A stretch of 64,000 nucleotides of DNA from PALSA-612 sp963776735. Lineage in GTDB: Bacteria > Actinomycetota > Thermoleophilia > Gaiellales > Gaiellaceae. Under the pieces are notes generated by a model. It ran no database searches, was not told where the DNA came from, and worked only from the letters and a program-made list of their open reading frames with translations. A program made the position numbers and the translations under genes. Numbering within the stretch: the first letter of the stretch is position 1; each line of letters begins with the position of its first letter. Below are positions 1 through 8,568 of the stretch, one piece after another. The stretch is from the NCBI GenBank assembly GCA_963776735.1, contig CAVZNV010000018.1, positions 372,001 through 436,000 of the forward strand. The letters run 5' to 3'.

Positions 1-1250
1 GTGATGCCTGCTTTCCGCTTTCCGCGAACGGCCAGCAGCGCACCCAGGGCGTAGCCGACGCTGATCACCGCCGCGATCGCCCACCCCGCTGTCTGTGAGA
101 AGTAGTAGTTCGCCGTGTAGTTGATCCAGCGGTCCTGGATGATGATCGAGCCCGGAACCTCGAGGCGCCAGAGGATCACCCCCTGCCAGATCAGGAACCC
201 GGCCAGGGTCACGACGAACGACGGCACGCCGATGTAGGCGATCCACGCTCCCTGGGCCATGCCGATGATCGTGCAGATGACGACTGCCGCGACGATCGCG
301 ATCAGGCCGTTGTACTGATGACCGCTGCCCGGGAGCTGCAGCTCGGCCACGACGAGTGCGCCGATGCCGGCCACGTAGCCGATCGACAGGTCGATCTCGC
401 CGAGCAGCAGCACGAAGACGACGCCGTAGGCGAGCATCGCCGTCCCTGCCATCTCGATGATGATGATCAGGAAGTTCTCGGCGGTGAAGAAGTTCGTCGC
501 CTTGAAGCTGAAGAAGACGACGATGAAGATCAGCCCGATGACGATCGGCAGAACACCCAGGTTGCCGGTTCGGATGTTGTCGATGACCAACGGCGGGGAG
601 ATCGTCTGGTCACTGTCCTTCTGCGACCTGACGTCCCGGCCGAGGCTCGGGTAGGCATCCGTGAGGAAGCCGAGGTAGCCGACCGTCTGACCCTTGTAGC
701 TGAAGCAGTAGGCCATCAGGCGCTCGAGAGAGTCGGGCACACGGCTCGTGACCAGCGCCGCGAACCACGCGGCGATCGCTCCGACGGCGGCCACCCAGCC
801 CAGGATCCAGGCGAGCAGGAGCGCCGGGAGCACGGCGATCGGCCGGACCGCGTACCTGAGCCGGCGCAGCCTCGGAGTCGAGGGGATGTCGAGATCGACC
901 GGGTAGCCCGGTTCGCCGGTGAAGGCCGGGAAGGGATCGGCGGCGACGGAGACGTAGGACAGGACGTGCACCGAGTAACGGGTGTACCTCGCCAGGAAGC
1001 CGGCGAGAGCGTCCGGGACGCGGCCGAGGACGATGCCGCAGACCCAGGCGCCGATCCACACGAAGGAGAACGCGATCGACCAGAGCCTGAGCCACGCGAG
1101 GTGGGGCACGGCCAGGAGGATGCGGAAGAAGACCGTCAGCCGCGACCGTGCCGGGTCGTCGTCAAGGACGAGCTCGATCGGGACGACGGGGGCGGGAAGG
1201 CCGACCGGCGGCTCGGCTGGGGGCGCGCCCGCGCTGGTCTCGGACGTCAT
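1..1250 (-). CDS. Sugar ABC transporter permease with two N-terminal DUF4389-like repeats (partial, runs off the window)
   Basis: The frame is open from an ATG at 1250 to the window edge (about 416 codons seen, 3' end missing). From about residue 225 it is a XylH/RbsC-type permease (BPD_transp_2 family): hydrophobic helices and the segment LLLGEIDLSIGYVAG, typical of ribose/xylose permeases. The first 205 residues are not part of such permeases. They form two copies (about 38-110 and 129-203) of a DUF4389-like unit: two hydrophobic helices, then a V-P-D-(A/S)-L segment, then a SY or GY stretch ending in DPFPAF or DAYPSLG. The start overlaps the ATPase stop by four bases (ATGA). It should form the membrane pore of the pentose importer. 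No stop interrupts the junction, so I read a real fusion. Confidence is high for the permease, moderate for the DUF4389 label. Confidence 0.85.
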   Translation of the reverse strand, partial: MTSETSAGAPPAEPPVGLPAPVVPIELVLDDDPARSRLTVFFRILLAVPHLAWLRLWSIAFSFVWIGAWVCGIVLGRVPDALAGFLARYTRYSVHVLSYVSVAADPFPAFTGEPGYPVDLDIPSTPRLRRLRYAVRPIAVLPALLLAWILGWVAAVGAIAAWFAALVTSRVPDSLERLMAYCFSYKGQTVGYLGFLTDAYPSLGRDVRSQKDSDQTISPPLVIDNIRTGNLGVLPIVIGLIFIVVFFSFKATNFFTAENFLIIIIEMAGTAMLAYGVVFVLLLGEIDLSIGYVAGIGALVVAELQLPGSGHQYNGLIAIVAAVVICTIIGMAQGAWIAYIGVPSFVVTLAGFLIWQGVILWRLEVPGSIIIQDRWINYTANYYFSQTAGWAIAAVISVGYALGALLAVRGKRKAGI

Positions 1251-2029
1251 TTGGTCGCTGTCGCCGGCGACGGGATCCCGGAGACCTTCGTCGGCACGCC
1301 GGCCGTGATTGCCTGCACGACCTCCTGCTGGGTCGTCTTCTCACGCTCGTAGACGCCGACGTTCCGGCCGAGCCGGAGGACGGTGATGCGGTTGGCCGTC
1401 TCGAAGACGTCGTGCAGGTTGTGCGAGATGATCACGACCCCGAGTCCTTGTTCGCCGAGACGCCGGACGAGCTCCAGGACCTGCTCGGTCTGCGCGACAC
1501 CGAGAGCGGCGGTCGGCTCGTCGAGGATGACGAGCTTCGAGTTCCACATCACGGCGCGCGCGACGGCAACCGACTGCCGTTGACCTCCGGAGAGGGTCGC
1601 CACCGGCTGCCGGATCGAGCGGATCGTCGTCACCGCGAGCGACTTCAGGGTCGTCGCCGTGTGCTGCTCCATCGTCGGCTCGTTCAGCTGCTGGAACCAG
1701 TTGTGCGCTTCGCGCCCCAGGTACATGTTCTGGACGACGTCGAGGTTGTCGCAGAGCGCGAGGTCCTGGTACACGACCTCGATTCCGAGCTTGCCCGCAT
1801 CCTTCGGGCCGTGGATCGACACCGGCTTGCCCTCGAAGAGGATCTCGCCGGAGTCGGCGCTGTGTGTGCCGGCAACGCACTTGACCAGCGTCGACTTGCC
1901 CGCGCCGTTGTCACCGACGAGTGCCATGACCTCGCCCGTACGCACCTCGAAGTCGACGTCGCTCAACGCCTGCACCGAGCCGAACGACTTGGTGATCCCG
2001 CGAAGTTCGAGGAGTGGGGTGTCGGTCAC
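1247..2029 (-). CDS. Sugar ABC transporter ATP-binding protein (XylG-like, single ATPase domain)
   Basis: This 260-residue ABC ATPase energises the importer. Visible are Walker A GDNGAGKST (near residue 40), the Q-loop YQDLAL, the signature LSGGQRQ, Walker B VILDEPTAALG and the switch His in IISHNLHD. Classical XylG/RbsA proteins are about 500 residues with two ATPase halves. This is one half only, a form known from some actinobacterial sugar transporters, so the subunit probably works as a homodimer. The stop overlaps the permease ATG by four bases, and the binding-protein gene ends 67 bases upstream, all on one strand. D-xylose specificity is inferred from the neighbouring isomerase and xylulokinase genes. 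Confidence 0.92.
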   Translation of the reverse strand: MTDTPLLELRGITKSFGSVQALSDVDFEVRTGEVMALVGDNGAGKSTLVKCVAGTHSADSGEILFEGKPVSIHGPKDAGKLGIEVVYQDLALCDNLDVVQNMYLGREAHNWFQQLNEPTMEQHTATTLKSLAVTTIRSIRQPVATLSGGQRQSVAVARAVMWNSKLVILDEPTAALGVAQTEQVLELVRRLGEQGLGVVIISHNLHDVFETANRITVLRLGRNVGVYEREKTTQQEVVQAITAGVPTKVSGIPSPATATK

Positions 2030-2096
2030 GTGGCGCGTTTCCTACCAGAAAGCGGGTGGAGGCGCCCGCCTGGACGCCTCCACCGTGAACGTGCGA

Positions 2097-3158
2097 CTAC
2101 TTGCAGTACTTCGCGTATGCGCCGATGCAGACCTCGCTCTTCTTGAGGAATCCGTCGGTGAAGAGGCGCTTGTAGTTCGCCTTGGTGATCCAGATCACCG
2201 GAAGCGCATAGGTCGGCTCGTTCTTGCTGCCGTTCTTCCGGAACTGGTTCGACACCGGCTTCTTGCCATGGAGAAGAGCGACCGCAGCCGCTGCTGCAGC
2301 CTTCGTCTCGTCCGGCACGTACTTGTAGACGGTGCCGGTCTGCCAGCCGGCGAGGATGTACTGAACGCCCTGCGCCGTTGCGTCCTGTCCGCTGAGCGGG
2401 ACCGGCTTCAGGTGCTTGGCCTTCAGATCCGCCACGACTGCGCCGGCAATGTTGTCGTTCGCAGCCAGCACGGCCTGGATGTTGTTGTTCGTCTTGACGA
2501 GCATCGAGTTGAAGAGGTTCGCGGCGTTCGTCGCATCCCAGTCGGGCACGAACTGCTGCGGACCCTTCGTGATCGCCTTCCCGAACAGCGGGTTCAGGAC
2601 GGCGTCGTTGCCGCTCTTGAACCAGAATGCATTCTGGTCGGTCGGGCCGCCCCAGAGCTCGGCGACGACGGACGACTTCTTGTACGTCCCGGCCGCCTTC
2701 ATGCCGGCGACGATGCCCTTGGCCTGCGCTACGCCGACGGCCTTGCCGTCGAACGTGACGTAGACCGAGGCGGTGCCGCCGGTGACCTGGCGGTCGTAGT
2801 CGATCGCCTTGCCGCCCTTGGACGTGAACGACTTCTCGATCGAGGACGCCGAGCCGTTGTCGAGCGCGGTCTCGACGACCACCTTCGCGCCGTTAGCGAG
2901 ACACGCGGCAGCCTGCGCCTTCTGCTTGACCGGGTCGTTGAGCGCGTTCGTGATCGAGTACGTCACGCCGGCTGCCTTGAGTGCCTTTGCGAAGTCCGGA
3001 GCGTCGAACTGCACCCAGCGCACCGACGACTTCGTGTCCGGCAGCAGCACGCAGACCTGGATGCTCGCGGCCCGCGAGGCAGCGGCGACTGCCGACATGG
3101 CGGCGGCGACGAGGAGTACGAGCCCCATCACCGTCCACTTGCTGAAAATCCTGCTCAC
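2097..3158 (-). CDS. Sugar ABC transporter substrate-binding protein (XylF-like, periplasmic-binding fold)
   Basis: A 353-residue secreted binding protein. I start it at the GTG at 3158, preceded by GGAGGAGGG, rather than at upstream in-frame codons. This places a signal peptide (VSRIFSKWTVMGLVLLVAA) at the N-terminus. The body is a type I periplasmic-binding fold: ICVLLPDT-like opening strand, a central VTFDGKAVG segment, and QAVLAANDNIAGAVVADL with PLSGQDA, as in xylose and ribose binding proteins. It would capture the sugar outside the membrane and hand it to the permease. It lies between the ROK regulator (60 bases upstream) and the ATPase, in the order regulator, binding protein, ATPase, permease. 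Confidence 0.9.
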   Translation of the reverse strand: MSRIFSKWTVMGLVLLVAAAMSAVAAASRAASIQVCVLLPDTKSSVRWVQFDAPDFAKALKAAGVTYSITNALNDPVKQKAQAAACLANGAKVVVETALDNGSASSIEKSFTSKGGKAIDYDRQVTGGTASVYVTFDGKAVGVAQAKGIVAGMKAAGTYKKSSVVAELWGGPTDQNAFWFKSGNDAVLNPLFGKAITKGPQQFVPDWDATNAANLFNSMLVKTNNNIQAVLAANDNIAGAVVADLKAKHLKPVPLSGQDATAQGVQYILAGWQTGTVYKYVPDETKAAAAAAVALLHGKKPVSNQFRKNGSKNEPTYALPVIWITKANYKRLFTDGFLKKSEVCIGAYAKYCK

Positions 3159-3217
3159 TTGTTGCCCTCCTCCTTCGGTGGAACTGACCAGACGTTTCGA
3201 AAAACCGCCCGAGCTAC

Positions 3218-4582
3218 CTACCTCGTCTCCGCGTGCACGGCCTCCTTTCTGCCCGCGGGACGCCACGCAGCTGGCCTGGCCGCAACCGCGCTCCCGCACT
3301 CTACAAGCGTTTTCCGACCGATCAAGCGCAAAGTGTCGTCACTCTGGGTTACGAGTGCGAGCGCGCCGAGCACCTCCGCGCGCTCACCGAGCTGCCCGGG
3401 CCGGACTTCGACGACCTGGGCCGCCCCCGGCAGCGCGAACCGGTCGATCGCCTCGCGGATGCCGCCGAGCAGCGGCTCCCCCGCCTCGCCCAGTTCGCCG
3501 CCGACGATGATCGCCTCGGGATTGACCGCGTTGCACAGGTCGGCAAGCACCCGTCCGATCGCACGGCCCGCGTCGTTGACCACCCGCGTCGCTCCGAGAT
3601 CGCCCGCCTGGACGAGTTCGAGCACCTCGCGCCGGCTGACTTCGTGACCTCGCGCGGGACGGAGCAGGGCGCGGATCGCGCCTTCGGCTGCGACCGTCTC
3701 GAGGCAGCCGCGGTTGCCGCAGCGGCATACGACGCCCTCCGGGTTGACCTGGACGTGCCCGATCTCGCCGGCCAGCCCGGCGGAGCCGTGATGGAGCCGG
3801 CCGCCGATCAGCAGTCCGGCTCCGACGCCGGAGCCGAGCCGCACGTAGATCACGTCCGAGAGCCCCCGGCCGGCGCCGAACGAGACCTCTGCGAGCGCCC
3901 CGAGGTTCGCGTCGTTGTCGACCTCGACCGGGAGGCCGAGACGGCGGGCGAGCAGGTCGCGCGCCGAGACGCCCGCCCAGCCGGGCAGGATCGTCACCGA
4001 GCCGACTGCGCCCGACCGAACGTCGATCGGGCCGGCGAGCCCGACGCCCGCCCCGAGGATCTGGTCGGCGTCGACTCCGGCCGCCACGCGCAGCGCCTCG
4101 ATGATCTCTGCGGCGGCGTCGATCGCGTCGGACGCCGAGTGGTCGACGTCGATCTCCTCGCAGTCCTCGCCCAGCACCTCGGAGGAGAGGTCGGCCAGCG
4201 CCACGCGAACACGGTCGTGGTCGAAGTCGATGCCCACTGCCACCCCGGCCGAGCGGTCGAGCCGGAGGAGCACGGGCGGACGGCCGCGACCGGGCTGGCG
4301 CTCGCCGTCGCATTCCTCGACGACGAGGCCGCACGTCTGGAGGTCGGCGACGAGACTGCCGACGGTCGTCCGCGATAGGCCGGTCATGCGGGCGAGGTCG
4401 CTCCGGCTGGCGAGGCCGCGGCGTCGCAGGGCGTCGATCACGAGAGCGCAGTTGCGCTCGCGAAGCACGCCTCCCGACCGCTCGCCGTTCAGTCCGGCCA
4501 CGCCGTTCCTCCTCGCCGCGGGAATTACGTCGAGTCCCGAAGCGAAACCCTCTCGTACCGCCTCGTGTTCGTCAAGAGGCAT
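3218..4582 (-). CDS. ROK-family transcriptional regulator (XylR/NagC-like)
   Basis: A 454-residue regulator. A winged helix-turn-helix lies at about 45-105 (RRRGLASRSDLARMTGLSR). It is followed by a ROK sugar-kinase fold with the DNDANLGALAEV sugar-site segment and the zinc motif CRCGNRGCLETV. Proteins of this architecture repress sugar genes and let go of DNA when the sugar binds. It faces the rightward catabolic operon across only 49 bases (4583-4631) and is followed on its own strand by the importer genes, so it probably controls both sides. The last 40 residues (ARPAAWRPAGRKE region) are basic and low in complexity. Xylose as inducer is inferred from context. Confidence 0.9.
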   Translation of the reverse strand: MPLDEHEAVREGFASGLDVIPAARRNGVAGLNGERSGGVLRERNCALVIDALRRRGLASRSDLARMTGLSRTTVGSLVADLQTCGLVVEECDGERQPGRGRPPVLLRLDRSAGVAVGIDFDHDRVRVALADLSSEVLGEDCEEIDVDHSASDAIDAAAEIIEALRVAAGVDADQILGAGVGLAGPIDVRSGAVGSVTILPGWAGVSARDLLARRLGLPVEVDNDANLGALAEVSFGAGRGLSDVIYVRLGSGVGAGLLIGGRLHHGSAGLAGEIGHVQVNPEGVVCRCGNRGCLETVAAEGAIRALLRPARGHEVSRREVLELVQAGDLGATRVVNDAGRAIGRVLADLCNAVNPEAIIVGGELGEAGEPLLGGIREAIDRFALPGAAQVVEVRPGQLGERAEVLGALALVTQSDDTLRLIGRKTLVECGSAVAARPAAWRPAGRKEAVHAETR

Positions 4583-4631
4583 ACAAAATTCCGGCAGTTC
4601 ATACTTGGGCCGGTCGACGATAGGAGGGAAG

Positions 4632-5195
4632 GTGCGGCGCGTCCTGATCCTGACCGCGGACTCCGGCGAGGAGCTCGAGGTCTACTACATGCTCTACCGG
4701 CTCCGCGAGGCCGGCTACGAGGTTGACGTCGCGGCGCCGCAGCGCAAGCGGCTCCAGCTCGTCGTGCACGACTTCGAGCCGGGAGCGGACACGTACGTCG
4801 AGCGGCCCGGCCGCGGCCTGGACGCGGATCTTGCGTTCTCCGAGGTCGAGCCCGATCGCTACGCGGCGGTGCTGATCCCCGGCGGACGGGCGCCGGAGGT
4901 GATCCGTGGCGACGCGGACGTCAAGCGCATCGTCTCGCACTTCTTCGAGAACGACCTGCCGGTCGGGCACATGTGCCACGGCGTGCAGGTGCCGGCGGCG
5001 CTCGGGTACGTTCGCGGCCGCCGCGTCTCGGCCTTCCCACCGCTGGCGATCGACGTCGAGGCAGCGGGCGGCGAGTTCGTCGAAGGCAAGGACGTCGTCG
5101 ACGGAAACATGGTCTCCGCAACCGGCTGGCCGGATCTCGCCGAATGGTCGAGGGCGTTCATGGAAGTCCTCGACCGGGCGCCGGTGCCGGCATGA
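4632..5195 (+). CDS. DJ-1/PfpI family protein (class I glutamine amidotransferase-like)
   Basis: 187 residues from a GTG with a good ribosome site (TAGGAGGGAAG). The DJ-1/PfpI fold is recognisable: opening strand RRVLILTADSGEELE, VLIPGGRAPE, and the nucleophile elbow GHMCHGVQ with Cys followed by His. An upstream Glu (in SGEELE) fits the usual partner of the Cys. Relatives act as glyoxalases/deglycases or chaperones; the substrate here cannot be told. It is the first gene of a tight rightward operon: its TGA overlaps the next ATG by four bases. A role in detoxifying reactive sugars would suit a pentose operon but is inference. Confidence 0.85.
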   Translation: MRRVLILTADSGEELEVYYMLYRLREAGYEVDVAAPQRKRLQLVVHDFEPGADTYVERPGRGLDADLAFSEVEPDRYAAVLIPGGRAPEVIRGDADVKRIVSHFFENDLPVGHMCHGVQVPAALGYVRGRRVSAFPPLAIDVEAAGGEFVEGKDVVDGNMVSATGWPDLAEWSRAFMEVLDRAPVPA

Positions 5196-6190
5196 AGACG
5201 AGCCTCGGCATCTGGGCGTTCGGTTCGATGGTCACCCGGTTCGTTCCCGGCGGCTACCAGCCGCAGTGGGCGAACGAGACCACGGCGCAGCGCGTGCGGC
5301 GGGCCGTCGACGGTCTCGGCGACCTGATCGACGGCTACGAGTTTCATTACCCGCAGGAGCTGTCCGAGGAGAACCTCGACGAGGTGAAGGAGGCGCTCGG
5401 CTCGCACGACGTCTACTGCCTTGCCGGCGGCCTGCACCTCGACCCGCGCTTCGGCCGCGGAGGGCTCGTCAACCCCGACCCGGGCACGCGGGCCGAGGCC
5501 GTGCGCATCGCAGTCGCGGCGGCGAGCTTCGCCGGCGAGCTGGGCGTGCCGCTGATCGTCTGGCCGGGGATCGAGGGCTACAACTACCCGTTCCAGACTC
5601 CGTACAAGGAGAGCTGGGCCTGGTTCATCGACGGCATCGGCGCCGTCGCGGAGAAGTGCAGGGAGGGCGGCGTCGAGCTCTGGCTCGAGCACAAGAACTC
5701 CGAGCCGGCGATGAAGATCCTCATGCGCAACATCGGCATGACGCTGCACGTCATCCACACCTTGCGCGGTCGCGGCCTCGACAACGTCAAGGTCAACATG
5801 GACTGGCAGCACCTGATCATGAACGGCGAGAACCTGGCCGAGTACGCAGCGATGCTCTCGGCCGAAGACCTGATGGGCCATCACCACGCCAACTCCGGCT
5901 GGGGGACGTTCGACGACGACAACATGGTCGGGGCGACGGCGTTCATGGAGACGCTCGAGCTGGCCGTCGAGCTGCGCCGGGCCGGATACGGCGACGACGG
6001 GCGCCGGCTCGGCTTCGACCTCTACCCGTACACGGAGGACGCGGTAGCGGCCGTCAAGCGGAGCGTGATCCACTGGCGTTTCATCGAGTCCGTGGCCGCG
6101 AAGATCGACGACGCGGCCCTGCGCGAGGCGCAGATGCGCAAGGACGCGGTGGCCGCCTACGAGCTCGTGTACGCAGCCCTCGGCGCATAG
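5192..6190 (+). CDS. Xylose-isomerase-like TIM-barrel sugar isomerase
   Basis: 332 residues, AP-endonuclease-2/xylose-isomerase TIM-barrel family. Acidic and His residues suited to two metal ions lie at barrel strand ends: GYEFHYPQ, ELWLEHKNSEP, VKVNMDWQHL, MGHHHANSG and LGFDLYPY. The family converts aldoses to ketoses; followed directly by xylulokinase, the likely reaction is D-xylose to D-xylulose. It is not the classical XylA (about 390-440 residues with an EPKP signature); here the analogous stretch reads EHKNSEP. The start overlaps the previous stop (ATGA), and the TAG abuts the next GTG with no gap. The substrate is inferred from context. Confidence 0.83.
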   Translation: MKTSLGIWAFGSMVTRFVPGGYQPQWANETTAQRVRRAVDGLGDLIDGYEFHYPQELSEENLDEVKEALGSHDVYCLAGGLHLDPRFGRGGLVNPDPGTRAEAVRIAVAAASFAGELGVPLIVWPGIEGYNYPFQTPYKESWAWFIDGIGAVAEKCREGGVELWLEHKNSEPAMKILMRNIGMTLHVIHTLRGRGLDNVKVNMDWQHLIMNGENLAEYAAMLSAEDLMGHHHANSGWGTFDDDNMVGATAFMETLELAVELRRAGYGDDGRRLGFDLYPYTEDAVAAVKRSVIHWRFIESVAAKIDDAALREAQMRKDAVAAYELVYAALGA

Positions 6191-7588
6191 GTGGCGACGC
6201 TCGTCGGGCTCGACGTCGGCACGACCGGCGTCAAGGCGGTCGCGATCTCGCCCGACGGCGAGGTGCTCGCGACCGACGAGGAGCCATACCCGCTCTCGAC
6301 GCCGCATCCCGGCTGGGCCGAGCAGGACCCGGAGCTCTGGTGGCGCGCGGCCGAGGCGGTGCTCGAAAGGTTGCCGTTCGGCGAGGTCTGGCTCGGCCTC
6401 TCCGGCCAGATGCACGGGCTCGTCTGCCTGGACGAGGCGGATCGGGTGCTGCGGCCGGCGATTCTCTGGAACGACCAGCGCACGGCTGCGGAGTGCGCCG
6501 AGATCGAGGAGCGGATCGGGCTCGAACGGCTGATCGAGCTGACCGGCAACCGGGCGCTGACCGGCTTCACGGCGCCGAAGCTCCTCTGGTTACGGCGACA
6601 TGAGCCCGACGTCTACGGCAGGATTCGGCGGATCCTGCTGCCGAAGGACTACGTCCTGCTGCGGCTGACCGGCGAGCACGGGATCGACGCGGCGGACGCG
6701 TCCGGAACGCTGCTCTTCGACGTGCGCAACCGCCGCTGGTCGGACGAGGTGACGGACGCGCTCGAGATCCCGCGCGAGTGGCTGCCGCCCGTCGCCGAGT
6801 CCACCGTGTACGGCGGGGCGGGCGACCAGCAGGCGGCGGCGCTCGGCGTCGGTGTCGTCCGACCGGGCACGCTGTCGGTCGTCCTCGGCACGTCCGGCGT
6901 CGTCTTCGCGGCGCTGACCGAGTACCGCCCGGAGCCGGAGGCGCGCGTGCACGTCTTCTGCCACGCAGTGCCGGACACGTGGGAGGCGATGGGCGTGATG
7001 CTGAGTGCCGCCGGCGCGCTGCAGTGGTTCCGCGACGCGCTCGCGCCGGACGCCTCGTTCGACCAGCTCGTCGCCGAGGCGGGTGAGTGGCCTCCCGGCG
7101 CCGAAGGACTCACGTTCCTGCCGTACCTCGCGGGGGAGCGGACGCCGCACGCGGACCCGTCCGCGCGGGCCGTGTTCGAGGGACTGTCCCTCCGACACGA
7201 CCGCGGCGGCCTCGTCCGTGCAGTGCTCGAAGGCGTGGCGTACGGGCTGCGCGACTCGCTCGAGCTCCTGCGCGGGCTCGGCGTCGACGCCCAGGTCGGC
7301 CGTGCCTCCGGCGGCGGCGCCCGCAGCCGGCTGTGGCTCGAGATCGTCGCGTCGGTGCTCGGAATCCCGCTGGAGCTGACGGAGGTCGAGGAGGGCTCCG
7401 CCTACGGAGCCGCACTGCTCGCCGGCGTCTCGAACGGCGTCTTCGCGAGCGCCGGGCAAGCCGTCGAGGCGTGCGTCCGCGTGCGCGACCGGATCGAGCC
7501 GAACGAGGCCTGGAGCCGCGTTTACGACGAGGGTTATGCTCGCTACCGGGCGCTGTACCCGGCCGTCAAATCTCTGGAGGGGCGATGA
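6191..7588 (+). CDS. xylB: Xylulokinase (FGGY carbohydrate kinase)
   Basis: 465 residues, close to the usual XylB length. The FGGY kinase hallmarks are present: N-terminal phosphate loop GLDVGTTGVKAVAI, the xylulokinase-type LSGQMHGLV and ILWNDQRTAAEC segments, catalytic-region GAGDQQAAALG, and the ATP-site stretch ASGGGARSRLWLEI with EGSAYGAALLAG near the C-terminus. It would phosphorylate D-xylulose to xylulose 5-phosphate for the pentose phosphate pathway. The GTG follows directly on the isomerase stop, and the last bases overlap the ATG of the oxidoreductase, so translation is probably coupled along the operon. Confidence 0.92.
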   Translation: MATLVGLDVGTTGVKAVAISPDGEVLATDEEPYPLSTPHPGWAEQDPELWWRAAEAVLERLPFGEVWLGLSGQMHGLVCLDEADRVLRPAILWNDQRTAAECAEIEERIGLERLIELTGNRALTGFTAPKLLWLRRHEPDVYGRIRRILLPKDYVLLRLTGEHGIDAADASGTLLFDVRNRRWSDEVTDALEIPREWLPPVAESTVYGGAGDQQAAALGVGVVRPGTLSVVLGTSGVVFAALTEYRPEPEARVHVFCHAVPDTWEAMGVMLSAAGALQWFRDALAPDASFDQLVAEAGEWPPGAEGLTFLPYLAGERTPHADPSARAVFEGLSLRHDRGGLVRAVLEGVAYGLRDSLELLRGLGVDAQVGRASGGGARSRLWLEIVASVLGIPLELTEVEEGSAYGAALLAGVSNGVFASAGQAVEACVRVRDRIEPNEAWSRVYDEGYARYRALYPAVKSLEGR

Positions 7589-8565
7589 GCTACGAACCGG
7601 TGAAGTGGGGGATCCTGTCGACGGCCGACATCAACCGGCTCGTCAGTCCTCCCGCGCAGGTGTCCGAAAAGGTCGACCTCGTCGCGGTCGCGAGCCGCAC
7701 GCAGGAGGGCGCCGACGAGTACGCCGCGAAGTGGGGCATCCCGCGCGCGCACGGCTCGTACGAGGCGCTGCTCGCCGACCCGGAGGTCGAGGCGATCTAC
7801 ATCTCGCTCCCGAACACCATGCACGTCGAGTGGTCGATCAAGGCCGCGCAGGCGGGCAAGCACGTCCTCTGCGAGAAGCCGTTCGACAGCGACCCGGACA
7901 AGGTCGACGACGCGTTCGACGCCGCGGACACGTACGGGACGTACCTGATGGAGGCGTTCATGTGGCGCCACAACCCGCAGACGAAGAAGCTGCAGGAACT
8001 CCTGCACGACGGGGCAATCGGGGAGCTGAGGCTCGTTCGCACGTGCTTCTCGTACGGGCTGTACGACGAGGACAACATCCGCCTGCGCACGGACGTGGAG
8101 GGCGGCGCGCTGATGGACGTCGGCTGCTACTGCATCAGCGGCTCGCGGCTCGTCGCGGGTGAGCCCGAGGAGGTGTTCGGCCGGCAGTGGACGGGCCCGA
8201 GCGGCACCGACTGGGTGTTCACCGGCTCGCTGAGCTTCGCCGACGACGTGCTCGGGATCTTCGACTGCGGCACCGCGATGACGAACCGCGACGAGCTGGA
8301 GGCGATCGGCAGCGAGGGCTCGCTCTTCCTCGACGACCCGTGGCACTGCCGCAAGCCTGTCATCGAGCTGCGGCGCGGGGAAGACGTCGAGCGGATCGAG
8401 GTCGAGCCGGCCGATTCGTACGGGCTCGAGCTGGAGAACCTGAGCGATGCCATTCGCGGCGTCGGCAAGCCGCTGCTCGGGCGCGACGACGCCGTGGCAC
8501 AGGCGCGCGTGATCCAGGCGCTCTTCCAGTCGGCCGCGGCCGAGACGTCCGTCTCGCTCGAGTAA
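7585..8565 (+). CDS. Gfo/Idh/MocA family NAD(P)-dependent sugar oxidoreductase
   Basis: 326 residues. The start ATG at 7585 is preceded by GGAGG and overlaps the xylulokinase stop (ATGA). The N-terminal Rossmann fold begins KWGILSTADINR. The family motif HVLCEKPF supplies the catalytic-site Lys, and a C-terminal beta-sheet domain follows with DVGCYCISGSR at the usual substrate-site position. Some close relatives are NADP-dependent D-xylose 1-dehydrogenases, which would fit the operon, but related proteins oxidise inositols and other sugars. It is the last gene of the operon; the convergent nucleotidyltransferase gene begins three bases past its stop. Confidence 0.88.
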   Translation: MSYEPVKWGILSTADINRLVSPPAQVSEKVDLVAVASRTQEGADEYAAKWGIPRAHGSYEALLADPEVEAIYISLPNTMHVEWSIKAAQAGKHVLCEKPFDSDPDKVDDAFDAADTYGTYLMEAFMWRHNPQTKKLQELLHDGAIGELRLVRTCFSYGLYDEDNIRLRTDVEGGALMDVGCYCISGSRLVAGEPEEVFGRQWTGPSGTDWVFTGSLSFADDVLGIFDCGTAMTNRDELEAIGSEGSLFLDDPWHCRKPVIELRRGEDVERIEVEPADSYGLELENLSDAIRGVGKPLLGRDDAVAQARVIQALFQSAAAETSVSLE

Positions 8566-8568
8566 CGG

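Noticed and set aside
4572..4623. TCAAG at 4572-4576 and CGATAG at 4618-4623 before the PfpI-like gene, resembling the sigma-28-like boxes found at 22.9-25.4 kb.
   Set aside because: The spacing is 41 bases instead of 17, so the two boxes cannot form one promoter.
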